Shown: piece after piece, positions 12,478-23,884 of the stretch
How the letters are laid out: each line of letters opens with the position of its first letter
How positions within the stretch are numbered: position 1 is the first letter of the stretch
Assembly (NCBI GenBank): GCA_000277445.1
Contig: AJWJ01000003.1
Coordinates: 1 to 64,000 of the forward strand
Length of the DNA stretch: 64,000 nucleotides
Source: Polysphondylium violaceum
Taxonomy: Eukaryota > Evosea > Eumycetozoa > Dictyosteliales > Dictyosteliaceae
Direction of reading: 5' to 3'
Program-made: the position numbers and the translations under genes
The notes under the pieces: generated by a model
What the model was told of the DNA's origin: nothing
Databases searched by the model: none
What the model saw: the letters and a program-made list of their open reading frames with translations, nothing else

Positions 12478-13071
12478 TTTTAAATCCTTTATTTAAAAAT
12501 GAGATACAAAACTAGACAAATAGATTTATTTAATATGATGTGTTGTTGATTAGATATCTATAAAAAAGGTATGTGTGTGAGTGGTGAGTGTGGTGTCCTT
12601 TGCAAATACCTGGTTTCTATTTTTTTTTTTTGCAAAAAAAAATCTTGTGGGCGATTTGGGTCAAAGGTTTTTAGATTTGATAAAAAAGCCTTGTGTTTGT
12701 TGACAACAAATCTTAGTTTTTTTTAAAAACTCTTTAGATAAAGGGTGATATTGTAGGAATAGTAATGATTAATTAGATATGAAAATTATAATTACTATAC
12801 TAGTATTTTTTTTCTATTATAATCTTTTTTTAAAAAAAAATTAAAAAAAATTAAAAAAAAAAACGTTGTTGCAAGAGATTTTTTCAGAGATTTTTTTTTT
12901 TTCAATTAAAATAAAAAAAGTGATGTGATGTGGTGTCATATGAATAATTAGTATTAAGATCACACAATTAGAAATAAAGAGATACTCAATGCTTTTATAT
13001 TATATTATATTATATTTTGAATTTATTTTAGAGGAAAAAAAAGAAAAGGACTACCTGATGAATGAATTAAT
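12478..13071. promoter_or_regulatory. PI3-kinase upstream region
   Basis: 594 bases between the PI3-kinase start and the E2 3' end. A C/A-rich tract on the sense (minus) strand lies at about 12568-12592 and resembles the CACACC-type elements of dictyostelid promoters. Long A and T runs follow. No gene seen. Confidence 0.5.
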
Positions 13072-15356
13072 TTATAATAATAATTTTAATGGATCTTCGA
13101 CGTAGCTCTTGAAGGATTTCAACCATTCAGCACCGACGGCACCGTCAACAACACGATGATCACATGACAAGGTGACAGATAAAATGGTGGCGGTTTCAAA
13201 TGGAGAGTCTGGGTTGGTGGATGGGACTAATCTTTGTTCGGTGGTTCCTACGGCAAGGATGGCAGCTTGTGGTGGGTTGATGACGGCAGAGAAGGTCTTG
13301 ATGCCAAACATACCGAGATTTGAGATGGTAAAGGTACCAGTTTCAAATTCAGCTGGAGTGAGTTGTTTGTTTTGGGCTTTGGCGGCCAATTCTTTGACAC
13401 CAAGAGCGATGCTACCGAGACCACGTTTGTCGGCGTCTCTGATGATGGGGGTAAAGAGACCGTGTTCAGTGTTGACGGCAACGTTGATGTCGACGTTGTG
13501 GTAACGACGGATGGCATCGTCCATCCAGGTAGAGTTGACGGTGGGGTTGTCTCTGAGGGCAGCGGCGGCAGCCTTGATGATAAAGTCGTTCAAAGAGATA
13601 GAGTATTTGAGTTGAGCGTTTAATTCTTTACGGACCTTCATCATCTTGTCGACACGGCATTCCATGGTGAGGTAGTAATGTGGAATGGTTTGTTTGGATT
13701 GAGTGAGACGAGAGGCGGTGACCTTACGGACGTTGGTGTGTGGGATATCAGTGTAGGCGGCAGATGAACCTGGGGTGGCAACAGTTGGTTTGGCAGCAGC
13801 TGGAGCACCGGTGGCGGCAGATGGTTTGGTGGATGGAGTGAATTCCAATACATCGGCTTTAAGGATTCTGCTGTTTGGACCAGTACCAGCAATGGCAGAG
13901 AGATCAAAACCTTTGGAGGCAGCGGCAACTTTGGCAGCTGGGGAGGCAAAGATTCTGCTACCAGATTGTTGGGTAGCGGCTGGGGCACCAGTGGATTGTG
14001 ATGGGGCAGCAGCAGTGGTAGCGCTAGTTTCTTGAGCAGCAGCTGGGGCTTCAGCAGCACTCTCTTGTTCAACAGAGAAATCGGCAAATTTATCAACGTC
14101 TTCCTTTTTGTTGGCTAAAACACAAATTGGTTGATTGATGGCAATACCAGAGGTTTTGGTTGGTACCAAGATCTTTGCCAAATAACCATTGTCTTCATAT
14201 TCAAAGTCCATGGTGGCTTTATCGGTTTCAATTTGAGCAAGAATATCACCTTGTTTAATTTGGTCTCCAACCTTTTTACTCCAACCAGCAATGGTACCAG
14301 TTTCCATACTTGGTGAAAGAGCTGGCATACCAACGACTTTGTGTGGTGGATAGGTTTTGGTGGATTTTGGTTTAGAGGCTGGTTGAGCAGCTTTTGGTGC
14401 TTCAGCAGCTGGTGCAGCTTTTGGTGCTTCAGTGGCTGGTGCACCTACTTTATATTCTTTAGCACTTGCAATATCTTCTTTATTTTTAACTAAAATAGCA
14501 ATTGGCTATTGTCGTTTGGATGTTGAATTAGTATATCTATCTCTATCTCTATCTCTATCTATGTACTCTTATTCTAAATGATAATAAACACTTACTGTAT
14601 TAATAGCAATACCTTTGCTGCCGTCTGGTAATAAAATTTTGGCTAAATAACCATTGTCTTCATATTCGAAATCCATAGTAGCTTTATCAGTTTCAATTTG
14701 AGCAAGAATATCACCTTGTTTAATTTGATCACCTTCCTTTTTAACCCATTTAGCAATGTTACCAGTTTCCATACTTGGTGAAAGAGCTGGCATAGTAATT
14801 TCTACTGGTTTAGCTATAGTTGTGTTGTTGTTTTTGTTGTTGTTGTATATTATATATTAGTGTTTGTTTATTTGTTGAGAAGACTTGTATATGTGTATCT
14901 ATTGAGAACAAGACATGTCATCGTGTTTACAGGAGATATGAGATTTCACGGAATTTCTCTGTATATGCATCATGACCTGTTTATTCATTCACTCATCATA
15001 TGTTGTTGAGTTGTGATCCAGTCTAGACTGTCGGACATATGATACACTTGCAATGAAATCACACCGCCCTAATGCGGTGTTGATGAATGTGGGCACATTC
15101 ATAGCCCTGTGCTATCGTGTAAAACTAACTTACCAGCATAGTAACGTTTAATAGTTGAGGATCTATCGATTTGGTTTAATAAAGTTGATTTAGTATTGAT
15201 TTGAGCATTGAATGGAGTGGCAATGTTTCTAGTGGTGGTGCTGTTGTTGTTTGAAGAAGTAAAGCTTCTGTTGTTGGTATTGACAACAGCAGCAGAGGCA
15301 GTTAATTGACTCTTTAAAGAAACAATTCTCTTTTGTTTTGAAACTAATCTCAACAT
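13072..15356 (-). CDS. pdhC: pyruvate dehydrogenase E2 (dihydrolipoyl acetyltransferase)
   Basis: Three exons: 15356-15134, 14813-14596 and 14505-13072, 624 residues. Exon 1 is a mitochondrial presequence rich in Ser, Arg and Asn. Two lipoyl domains follow, each starting [11 protein letters not shown] and carrying the lipoylated lysine in [11 protein letters not shown]. Then come a Pro/Ala linker and the E3/E1-binding domain ([20 protein letters not shown]). The catalytic acetyltransferase domain ends with the active-site HRVVDG near the C-terminus. The joins [13 protein letters not shown] and AINT|PIAILV keep frame. This is the core of the mitochondrial pyruvate dehydrogenase complex, transferring acetyl groups from lipoamide to CoA. 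Intron 2 holds a CTATCT microsatellite. Intron 1 is unusually long and hairpin-rich and is described separately. Confidence 0.96.
14525..14562. repeat. TATCTC microsatellite in E2 intron 2
   Basis: Tandem ATCTCT units on the plus strand inside the second intron of the E2 gene. A simple repeat with no sign of function. Confidence 0.8.
14814..15132 (-). ncRNA. structured intron 1 of the E2 gene, possible intronic RNA
   Basis: This 319-base intron is GC-richer than the other introns in the window, most of which are much shorter. It contains several exact stems. ACACCGC/GCGGTGT at 15061-15080 has a 6-nt loop. ATGAATGTG/CACATTCAT at 15083-15102 is 9 bp. ATCATATG (14995-15002) pairs with CATATGAT (15036-15043) and encloses CAGTCTAGACTG (15019-15030). 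ACAGG and CCTGT bracket a further stem-loop near 14930-14980. The layout suggests an intron-hosted structured RNA, perhaps of H/ACA type since ACA follows the 14995-15043 stem on the plus strand, but no clear H box or C/D pair was found. Type and strand are inference. Confidence 0.35.
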
Positions 15357-16074
15357 ATTTAGATATATTCTTCTTTAATTATATGTAAAAAAAATACAAA
15401 AAAATTGAACTACTCTATGAGGCAGCAAGTGATCATCGATGAGGAAGAAAAAAATTTTTAAAAAAAAAAAAAAAAGAAAAAAAAAAAAATACCCTTCCCA
15501 ACCCCATTCACACACATATAATTGTTGTCCATGAATTGTTGTTTTTTAATTTCAGAATGCCATTGCAGACATGTCTGGTTGAGTTGAGTGAGATACATTA
15601 TTATGATATTCCTATGTTTGTGAGAATGAGAATACGTTGGAATTTAAACTATATACATAAATTTGATGAACACATAGTGTTAATAAATGTTAAATTAACT
15701 CACAGACAGATACTTCAGATGCTAATATCTATCTTTTGACCCCGAGACAGAATAATATATCTCTTTTAAAAATCCATCTTGGCAGAATGGGAAAATCAAC
15801 ATTCACACAAAAACACACACAACTTTTTATGAATTTTTCTTTTTTCAAATTTTTAAAGTTTATAAACTGCAGTCTGATAATATACTCACCTCACTTCCAC
15901 AGCACATAAACACATAAATATTTGTACATAGTTTGTTTTCGAGTTTTTGTATATTATTTTATATATAACAGATTACGAGAATTTAATTAGATTTAATATA
16001 TAACCAATACACACCACGTTTTAGACCTGCATACATACAAATTAAAGTATTGTGTTGTTTTAATATGAAATTGA
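15357..16074. promoter_or_regulatory. divergent spacer between E2 and GK5-type kinase
   Basis: 718 bases, A/T-run rich. A plus-strand frame beginning with the ATG at 15557 (preceded by TTTCAG) is open for about 60 codons up to 15739 but resembles nothing I know. The rest is promoter-like with TATATAA near 15960. Confidence 0.4.
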
Positions 16075-17802
16075 ATGGAATCTATTTGTAATCAAGAAGA
16101 TTTGAAGAGTAGTAGCAGTAATAATAATAATAATGATGAGAAATATATATTGGCCATTGATGTAGGAACTACAAATATTAGAGCAATCGTTTTTGATAAA
16201 GAGTTGAATATATTGTCAAAGAGTATACAGAATATACCATTGATTATCGATGAAAACAAGCCGGGATACATTGAACAGTGTCCTATTCAGTTGTGGGAAG
16301 CATGTAAATTTGTAGTAAAGGAAGCAATTGCATTGTCACCAGCAAGAGACACACCGTCACTTATTCGATCGTGTGGTATAACCAATCAGAGAAGTACATT
16401 TCTTACGTGGAGACGCGACACGGGTAAACCAATACACAATCTCATCACATGGCAGGACAGTAGAGCTGGTGATCTCTGCCGATCGGCTAATAGCAGTCTC
16501 GCCATCAAGGGTATACACGGTGCCACCAAATTTGTACATATATTCACAGGCAAACCTAGATATTTGGCTGCATCCAATCTCGAGCTGTCTACCGCCCACA
16601 GCAGTAGTCGTTTGGCGTGGGTGCTTGAGAATCTGCCCGAGGCAAAAAAGGCGGCCAAAGAGCAGCAGATGTTGTTTGGCACCATTGACACATGGCTGTT
16701 GTGGAACCTCACCGGAGGTAAAGAGCACGCAACCGACTATAGCAATATCAGCGCAACGGGTCTCTTTGATCCCTTTGAAATGAAGTTGAACAGCGTCATA
16801 TTCTATCTCTTTAACATCCCCTACCACATCATGCCCAAGATCTGCGACACCTCGCATCACTTTGGCAACTGTCTGGAAGAGTTGTTTGGCTATCCCATCC
16901 CCATCAACGCCATATGCGGTGATCAGCAGTCGGCCATGTTTGGCGAGTGTTGTTTCAACGAAGGCGACACCAAGCTCACCATTGGCACAGGATGCTTTGT
17001 AAATATAAACACAGGGGCCCAGGCACGTGCCTCAAAATTTGGTATGTACCCTCTAGTCGGATGGAAAATCAAGGACGAGGTGTGTTTTGTCATGGAGGGC
17101 AAAGGCATGTCGGCTGGCACTGCTATCGACTGGGCCCAGTCGTTTGGCATGTTTAACGACCCCTGGGAAACCAGCAGTCTTGCGGCATCTGTTCCCCACT
17201 CTCAGGGCGTCGTCTTTGTGCCTGCATTTACCGGCTTGGCCCCGCCCCACAACGATCCCAGAGCACGTGGACTCATCATTGGCATGACACCCTCAACCAA
17301 GCGAGAACATGTCGTGAGAGCCCTGCTCGAGTCGTTTGGATACCGTTGCAAGGAGCTCGTCGACAGCATCATCAACGACGGCTACTGCCCCATCAAGAGA
17401 ATCGTAGCCGATGGCGGAGTTTGTCAAAATGATTTTGTCATGCAGTTTATTTCAGACATTTGTAATAGTAGTATAGATAGAGCTGCACACCCCGAGATGA
17501 CTGCCTCTGGTGTTTGCATGCTCGCCGGTCTAAACGTTGGCATATGGTCCACTAAAAAAGACTTGATTCAACTCAGAAAGAGTTCAAAAGTATTTGAAGC
17601 CAGAATGTCTAGAGACACAAGAAAGAATCTATTTAAGCGATGGCAAAGAGCAGTCAAGAGAAGTATGTTTTGGGCCTCTGAAAACCATTTTTCTGGCGAT
17701 GATGGTTATGGTGACAGTGATGATGAGTCGACTCAAACCAGCAGCACTACTGGTTCTCCAAATACTTCAAATTCAAAGATTCAACCTCCACCTCTTAAAT
17801 AA
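16075..17802 (+). CDS. glycerol kinase 5-type FGGY carbohydrate kinase
   Basis: Single exon, 575 residues, ATG start. The FGGY fold begins with AIDVGTTNIRAIVFD (phosphate-binding loop, about residues 27-41). NQRSTFLTW and LITWQDSRA follow, then FGTIDTWLLWNLT and ATDYSNISATGLFDP. DQQSAMFGECCFNEGDTKLT leads into the GTG loop. RIVADGGVCQNDFVMQ is the C-terminal ADP-binding motif. These segments match vertebrate GK5 (putative glycerol kinase 5) more closely than classical GlpK or GK1, as judged from recalled GK5 sequence, for example TGLFDP, FGECCF and AVKRSM. The reaction is ATP-dependent sugar or polyol phosphorylation; the substrate of the GK5 branch is less certain than for GK1. The central half of the gene is markedly GC-richer than its flanks. 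The C-terminal 40 residues are Ser/Asp/Thr-rich. Confidence 0.9.
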   Translation: MESICNQEDLKSSSSNNNNNDEKYILAIDVGTTNIRAIVFDKELNILSKSIQNIPLIIDENKPGYIEQCPIQLWEACKFVVKEAIALSPARDTPSLIRSCGITNQRSTFLTWRRDTGKPIHNLITWQDSRAGDLCRSANSSLAIKGIHGATKFVHIFTGKPRYLAASNLELSTAHSSSRLAWVLENLPEAKKAAKEQQMLFGTIDTWLLWNLTGGKEHATDYSNISATGLFDPFEMKLNSVIFYLFNIPYHIMPKICDTSHHFGNCLEELFGYPIPINAICGDQQSAMFGECCFNEGDTKLTIGTGCFVNINTGAQARASKFGMYPLVGWKIKDEVCFVMEGKGMSAGTAIDWAQSFGMFNDPWETSSLAASVPHSQGVVFVPAFTGLAPPHNDPRARGLIIGMTPSTKREHVVRALLESFGYRCKELVDSIINDGYCPIKRIVADGGVCQNDFVMQFISDICNSSIDRAAHPEMTASGVCMLAGLNVGIWSTKKDLIQLRKSSKVFEARMSRDTRKNLFKRWQRAVKRSMFWASENHFSGDDGYGDSDDESTQTSSTTGSPNTSNSKIQPPPLK

Positions 17803-18506
17803 TAAATTATTAAGTTATAGTATAAAACAAACTACCGCCCCCTCCTTCCCGCCAATGGTGAAATTCCAAATAAATAAATTAAAATAATTGAATATTGAGT
17901 ATATCTCATAAACCTCACAAAAAGACAGCGTTGAGATAGTGTGAATAGTGTTGTAGTACTTTCTCAAAAACATAGACACAACACTAACACTATTGGTGGC
18001 ATTTCATTCTCTTTAAACAACATAAGATAGAGTCCACCTTTCACCAAAATTCAAATCTCTACTGTAAGATCTATTGGATTTTTTTTTGAAAAACAATTTT
18101 TTCAAAAGGGATCAAATCTCGTTTTTTTTCCTTTTTTGTGAAGTTGTTTATTTTTTGTTGAAAAACAGACACTACCATATGGATAGGCATAAAAATAGAT
18201 TCCATACTTTCAAAAGTGGTGTCATTATAAAGTACAGATGATCTCGCAACAACTTGATGTTGTAGAACATAATCTAGAGATGAAAGAATGTTCTTCTCAT
18301 GATCTCTTGGACTCTCAGTGTCCTGAGATAAGATTAAACTAAAATCTTTATAAATAGAAAACTAAAACCATCACTTCTTGACATTATTACCATTACCGCC
18401 ACCACTACCACAATTACAACAATAACTCTGTAATATTTATAAAACACTGTTTATAATATAGTATATGTATAAATCTTAATCCATTTTGAAAAATACACAC
18501 AACTCA
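17803..18506. other. intergenic region with a cluster of small hairpins
   Basis: No protein gene recognised. Short exact stems cluster at 18247-18327: CAACA/TGTTG, AGAACAT (18264-18270) with ATGTTCT (18288-18294), and CTCAG/CTGAG (18314-18327). A small RNA gene is possible but not demonstrated. Confidence 0.35.
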
Positions 18507-18737
18507 ATGATCTTTAGTGCTTATTTCTTTTTTATATCATTGTATGCAATAAATATAAATACAATATGTTCTACATTGGAATCATATAATTTATTTTCAG
18601 ATTTTAATATATTCAATAATGGTTCCAAATATAAATACACTTTTAGTGATTCAAATAAAAATCAATTTCCGATTATATTATATAGAAATAATATTAAGAG
18701 GATGAGAATAAATATTCCAGCTTTTTACTTGTACTAG
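18507..18737 (+). CDS. short hypothetical protein with hydrophobic N-terminus
   Basis: Open frame of 76 residues from the ATG at 18507; an upstream in-frame TTG is not a credible start. The first 25 residues are hydrophobic (IFSAYFFFISLYAININTIC), like a signal peptide. The rest is Asn/Ser/Tyr-rich with a basic patch near the end. It is not recognised as any family. It lies convergent to the secreted DUF3472-type gene and could be a short secreted protein, a fragment or chance. AT-rich codons make chance ORFs likely here. Confidence 0.25.
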   Translation: MIFSAYFFFISLYAININTICSTLESYNLFSDFNIFNNGSKYKYTFSDSNKNQFPIILYRNNIKRMRINIPAFYLY

Positions 18738-18823
18738 TTCAATTTTGGCATCTGCAAAATAATTTTACCAAATAATTTAAATAAATTAAGATTTACTTTT
18801 AAAATAGATAACAAACAAGTTTA

Positions 18824-19588
18824 TTATTTATTACTTAACATTCCATTTTCAATCAAATAAAATATCTCTTTGTTGTATTCTATTTTCATTACTTGTGAAT
18901 TTGGTTTGTAGATTTGATCTTTATCTCGACATTTACTATTGGTCTCTCTGATATCTATAGATGTTACTTTTTGATGAGGTATCCATACTCCTTGAAATGA
19001 ATATTGGGGAGGATCAATAAAGTATTTTGAATAGGTTTTGCAATGTGATTCTGATTCTGAAAAATATTTATCTATAAACACAGAGTTTGAATCTAGACAT
19101 TTTCTTTTCAAAGGGACTGAGAATTCACCAACAACCACTTTTTCTATCACTGATTCTTTGTTTTTAAATGAAACATACCCTTGATAGAATTGTTGACTAT
19201 CATCATGTCCTACTCTTTCAATAGTCATATTATTTGTTAATTCATATTGAAAATTGAATTTTTTTGTGCACATTGTACCATCTGACAAAGTTTTAATACA
19301 ATTTGGTGAATTGGTAATAGACTCCTTATCCATTGTGCTAAAAACAGCTGTACCATTATCTTTTGTTGATATCCCGATATATATTAAACTTTTTACATCT
19401 CCAATAAAATGATTACCTAGAGAATACAAGTAATCACCTTGCCCTTGTTCCATTACCTTAATCTCTATTCCCATGGAGATACCATCATAACCATTATTTT
19501 CAACTTGAACAGCCTCAAATGAAATATTTGGATTAGAGTTTACAATGTTGATTAATATTAAAAAGATTATTGAAATCAATATTTTCAT
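18824..19588 (-). CDS. secreted DUF3472-type protein, copy 1
   Basis: Single exon, 254 residues. Residues 1-19 form a signal peptide (hydrophobic ILISIIFLILINIV). The body resembles the DUF3472 pattern: an early NGYDGISMGIEIKV segment, a LIYIGIS / AVFSTMD strand pair like the carbohydrate-binding-like fold of that family, FNFQYEL, a YQGYVSFK segment and a late KRKCLDSNSVFIDKYF. It is a tandem paralogue of the next gene (same strand, same order of motifs), but diverged and without the second exon. A secreted or extracellular-matrix role is inferred from the signal peptide and lack of membrane segments; the molecular function is unknown. Confidence 0.75.
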   Translation of the reverse strand: MKILISIIFLILINIVNSNPNISFEAVQVENNGYDGISMGIEIKVMEQGQGDYLYSLGNHFIGDVKSLIYIGISTKDNGTAVFSTMDKESITNSPNCIKTLSDGTMCTKKFNFQYELTNNMTIERVGHDDSQQFYQGYVSFKNKESVIEKVVVGEFSVPLKRKCLDSNSVFIDKYFSESESHCKTYSKYFIDPPQYSFQGVWIPHQKVTSIDIRETNSKCRDKDQIYKPNSQVMKIEYNKEIFYLIENGMLSNK

Positions 19589-19761
19589 TTTATATATATA
19601 TCTATATAGATTTATAAATTATAATTGTCACATAAATGTCATATGAATGAAAATTAATTTTACTCAAATTCAGAAGTGTGTTATGTGGGAATAAGGGGGT
19701 AGTGGTAAACAAATTTGTAAATCAGAGATCATTGTTATCATGTGATTTATTTAACCCTAAG

Positions 19762-20616
19762 TTATTGTGTGGGAACTGGGGGTAAGAATCCGTTCTCAAT
19801 GTCATAGGAATAAAAACCATTTGAGAATGTTTCATTGGCTCTGGCATTGTTTTTGTTCCAATACATAGCACAAGAATCTATAAAAAATTACAAAATTAGT
19901 AAATTGAAAACTAGAGTTATTATTTTAAAAATAAATTATTTACCTTTTCCAGTATCCAAACGAATATTGGTTGGAGTGGATGGATACCATTGATTGTTAT
20001 AACTAGCAAGTGGAGCAGTAATTGAGAATTTTGTGTACTCAATGCACTTTCTTTTAGTTGGATCTTTACTAGCACCATTGAATGGGAAATATTCATCAAA
20101 AAAGTATGAACTAGGTTTCAATCCCCTTCTGGTAGAAGGAACAGAGAATCTACCGATTAATGTGGCTTGTCCTTGTTCAGTAACAATATATCCCTCCCAG
20201 CTTTGATGGGTGTTGTTCATGGAAGCACGTTGCATTACGACATAATACAATTCGTTCAAGTTCCAGTTATACTGTAGCGAGCAGGATGTGCCTGAACCAC
20301 CATCGGCACCACTTACGCACTGAGAATGCTCTGATTGAGTGCCGGTACCAAAAGTACTAAAGATCACTAAATTCTTTCCAGGTTGTCTTGGTTGAAGACC
20401 CATGTAGATGGCACTTTGGTCATCGCCTAAAAATTTGTTACAAAGGGCATAGTAGTAAGTTTTACCAATAGTTGGAGCAACCAAAACTTTGATAGGTAAC
20501 ACTGCCTTATCATAGCCAATGTTTCCGGCATGATTTCCCCAATTGAAATCAATGTTTGGGTCAGAAAATACCACAGTGGCCAATATGAAGCCTATGATTA
20601 AGCAAACTATTTTCAT
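19762..20616 (-). CDS. secreted DUF3472-type protein, copy 2
   Basis: Two exons, 20616-19944 and 19877-19762, 262 residues. The join DTGK|DSCAMYWNKNNA keeps frame (G + AT). Residues 1-19 are a signal peptide. The mature part shows NIGYDKAVLPIKVLV, AIYMGLQPRQPGKNLVIFST, LQYNWNLNELYYVVMQRASM, WEGYIV and LIGRFSVPSTRRGLKPSSYF, which I match to the DUF3472 family. Cysteines are paired (CVSGADGGSGTSC), as expected for a secreted domain. The terminal exon adds ARANETFSNGFYSYDIENG. The family is found in plants, bacteria and amoebae with no established enzyme activity. It lies 173 bases upstream of copy 1 and is clearly a tandem duplicate. Confidence 0.8.
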
Positions 20617-21359
20617 ATTATTTTGTACTTTTATATTAGATGATAATTAATAAGAGTAAATCTTTAAGAGATCAAAATATAATAAATGAATGAATGAATG
20701 AATGAATGAATGAATGAATGAATGAATGAAAAAAAATACACATTTAAATATTAATCAAATAATATTATTAAATATTTGCGTTATTTTTCGTTTATGATTT
20801 TGCATATATGCATTATATATATATTTATATATTTTCCATTCATGATAAAAATTTGTAGTCTCACGCAGATCTAACCCTTTCACGCACAATGAAAAAGAAT
20901 CAAGAAAATGCATCTCGATTAAATATATATAAATTCATATAATATGTCGTCTCAACATATAACCCCTTCACACACACAATGAAAACGCATCTAGATCTAG
21001 ATTTAATATATATTCATATAATTAATTTATTGTGATTTCATGCATAAGTATTACCGTCCACAATATATATTATATCATTCTGGTATGAAAACTAAAACAT
21101 AAACTTAATTGTCTTATATGGTATATCATATGTTATGTAGCATATCAATGCTGATGTGGTGAAAGAATGACTCACCAATGCATTTTTTAATTTTATAAAA
21201 ACGAAGTTCATAGACCCAAAATTTTTTTAAAAAAAATGCCCACATAGATTATCTCTTTTTTTCTATATATATATTTTTGTAGGGGTGCGTTAATTTTGTT
21301 TATTTTCTTGGATCGATTATAATACACATAGGGCACACACTCACACATACAATATATAT
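20617..21359. promoter_or_regulatory. divergent spacer with microsatellite and degenerate tandem duplication
   Basis: Between DUF3472 copy 2 (-) and Yif1 (+). It holds a GAAT tetranucleotide run at about 20682-20730, two diverged copies of a roughly 75-base block (about 20866-20940 and 20945-21025, sharing CCTTTCAC.CACA, AATGAAAA, GCATCT and ATATA..TTCATATAAT), and a TGACTCA box at 21168-21174. No gene seen. Confidence 0.5.
20682..20730. repeat. GAAT tetranucleotide repeat
   Basis: About twelve tandem GAAT units just upstream of DUF3472 copy 2. A simple microsatellite. Confidence 0.9.
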
Positions 21360-22787
21360 ATGATGGAATACAGAGGCAACAACAACAACAACAACTATCA
21401 ACAAGGAGGTGATCAAAATCATTCTGCCTTTTATCCTTCAATGGGTATGTAGTGTAGGACTAGGTTTCATTGATAGTTGATATTACAAAGAACTATTCTA
21501 ATCATTTTTATCTACTATTCATGCAGACCAATACTCTCAACAGCAACAACAACAACAACAATCACCACCCACTCAAGGTAATAGTGGATTCTTTAATCAA
21601 CCACACAATAACAGTAATAATAGTAATAGTAATTACAATTCACCACCAAATTCAGGTTATTATGGAAACACATCACCAATGGGATATGGTAATGATCAAC
21701 AACAACAACAATATTATAGAAACGATGTACCACAAAATTACAACAATCAAAACAATAATGGTTTTTCAGATCCCAAACAATTTATTTCTCAAATTAGCGA
21801 TAACCCATTAACACAAGCAGGTCTTAGTTATGGTATTAATTACGGTCAATCACTCTTAAGTGGTGGCAAAGAATATGTAGATTCAAATGTAAATATCTAT
21901 ATCATTAACATTAACATTATTAACATTAACATTATGATACTAATATTATTACTACTCTGTATATCTATATCTATAGTTTGGAAAATATATTTCATTTTCA
22001 ACTCTTAAATCATACTTTAATGTAAACAATTCATATGTTTTCAACAAAATCAAATTAGTTTTATTCCCATTTTCACAAAGAGTATTGTATAGGTTAATGA
22101 TTAGATGATAGTAGTGGTTGTAGTAAATAATATTAATATAATATTAATAATGATAATAACAACAACTATATAGACATGGAAAAGAAGAATTCATAGAGCA
22201 AATGATGTAGATACTTATCTTCCACCAAGAGATGATATCAATGCACCAGATTTGTATATACCATTAATGGCTTTTATTACATACTTTTTATTATATGGAT
22301 TCCAATTGGGTATTCAAGAAAAGTTCTCACCAGATCATTTAGGTGGTCTTATTACTAGAGGTATTATATTTTGGATCGTTGAGTTGTTGGCCTTTAAACT
22401 TGGTTTCTTTTTCACAAACTCTGCTTCAATTCCAATTTATGATATGATTTCTTATTCTGGTTATAAATATGTATTGTAAGTTACTGTTATAATTCACTTT
22501 TATTGTTGTTTTATATTATGTATATACTAATACTGAGAATAACAATAATAATAACTAGATTGGTCATTACTACAATTATATCAATTTTATTTGGTGGCTA
22601 TATATCATTTATTGCCAAATGTATTTTATCTGTTTGTCTTGGTTACTTTATTCTCAAAACTATAAGACTTGTATTTTCATCAGGTAATCATTCTGGAATG
22701 AACATTCATCCCGAGGGTACTGAAAAGAAAAACTATTTTGTTTTCTTATTCTCTATATTTCAAGCTCTTTTATGCTTTGTTTTATAA
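21360..22787 (+). CDS. yif1: Yif1-family ER-Golgi membrane protein
   Basis: Five exons: 21360-21444, 21527-21888, 21977-22081, 22174-22475 and 22559-22787, 360 residues. All joins keep frame. The first 100 residues are Asn/Gln-rich. Then QISDNPLTQAGLSYGINYGQ, YFNVNNSYVFNKIKLVLFPF, the family hallmark DINAPDLYIPLMAFITYFLL, QEKFSPDHLGG and SYSGYKYV, and further membrane spans to the C-terminus match YIF1A/B closely. Five hydrophobic segments lie in the C-terminal half. Yif1 pairs with Yip1 in COPII vesicle traffic between ER and Golgi, and the polar N-terminus faces the cytosol. A second ATG immediately follows the first, so the start could be three bases later. Confidence 0.93.
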
Positions 22788-23139
22788 ACAACACCCAATA
22801 ACAGGAACAATACAATAACAACATTATGAAAAAGTAAATAAATAAAGAGATAGAATGTGTTGTAACAAATAATAATAATCAATATTTAAAAAAGAAAGAT
22901 ACAGTATATTGCTCTTGTGAGTTTTAAATATGTGTATATGGATGAAAATAAATGAATGAAAAGAGAGTATGATTGCATAGGAAACCAACCACCTACACAT
23001 ATCTATTAATCTTTGATATAATTATAATTTAACAACATAGTTTATCTAAATTCTTTTATTACTGTAGAACTTTTATCTTTACATCTGTATTTTGAGTAGT
23101 ATTATTGAATAGATATTAAAAAGTAGTGTAGTCATTTGA
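22788..23139. other. convergent 3' spacer
   Basis: 352 bases between the Yif1 and NEDD8 stop codons. A/T-rich 3' flanks with AATAAA-like signals; nothing else seen. Confidence 0.6.
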
Positions 23140-23563
23140 TTAATAACCACCACGTAAAGCTAAAACTAAATGTAAAACTGATCCACCCTCGATAGAGTAT
23201 TCAGAGGCTGATTTATCGTCACTCCTATATAATATTAAATGAATGATTGTGAATGTGCATTCACATGATGTTAATATATGAATGGTGATAGTGTGATGAT
23301 GATGATGATGATGATGATGATCACAAAACATACATTTGTTTACCACCAAAAATAAGTCTTTGTTGTGAGGGAGGAATACCTTCTTTTTCTTCGACTCTTT
23401 CTTTAATTCTTTGAATCTATGTAGTGATTATTATGATTAATATAGTGTGTTGGATAAAGATACTAAATAGAGCGTGTACTCTATGTCTTTTACCTACTTT
23501 ATCAGTTGGATCAATATCGATCTCAATTTCTTTACCAGTTAAAGTTTTTACTTTAATTAACAT
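23140..23563 (-). CDS. nedd8: NEDD8 ubiquitin-like modifier
   Basis: Three exons: 23563-23498, 23416-23334 and 23224-23140, 77 residues. The protein starts [17 protein letters not shown] and continues [20 protein letters not shown] and LIFGGKQM. It ends [12 protein letters not shown] plus one Tyr. This is NEDD8 and not ubiquitin: Ala72 before Leu-Arg-Gly-Gly (ALRGG where ubiquitin has RLRGG) and the EEKEGIPP loop are diagnostic. NEDD8 is conjugated to cullins to activate SCF ubiquitin ligases. The C-terminal tail after Gly76 is a single Tyr that a NEDD8 protease must remove. Intron 2 contains a short GAT microsatellite. Confidence 0.96.
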
Positions 23564-23884
23564 TTTGTAGGTGTATTATATATATATTTGAAGTGCAGAT
23601 ATAAAAATAAAATTGATGATGGTGGATATTATGAAAAAGAAAAAAATTGAAAAATTGACAAAAAAAATTAAAAAAAATTGAAAAAATGAAGAAAAAGAAA
23701 AAAAAAATTCTACTAAATTATTTGCACACTCTGCAGAGTGATGCTGGAGCATTTGATAGATTTGCGATACCTTTTTAACTGTCATTTTATTTACCTATTT
23801 ATGTTTAATATTATCATAAACTATTGATCATATTTTAAACGGAAATGTATTCTTTAGTTTATTTATTTATATTTATCAATAATA
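23564..23884. other. NEDD8 upstream region
   Basis: 321 bases with long A runs on the plus strand. CACTCTGCAGAGTG at 23727-23740 is a perfect 14-nt palindrome. A minus-strand ATG frame near 23785 runs into a poly-Phe artefact and is not believed. Confidence 0.45.
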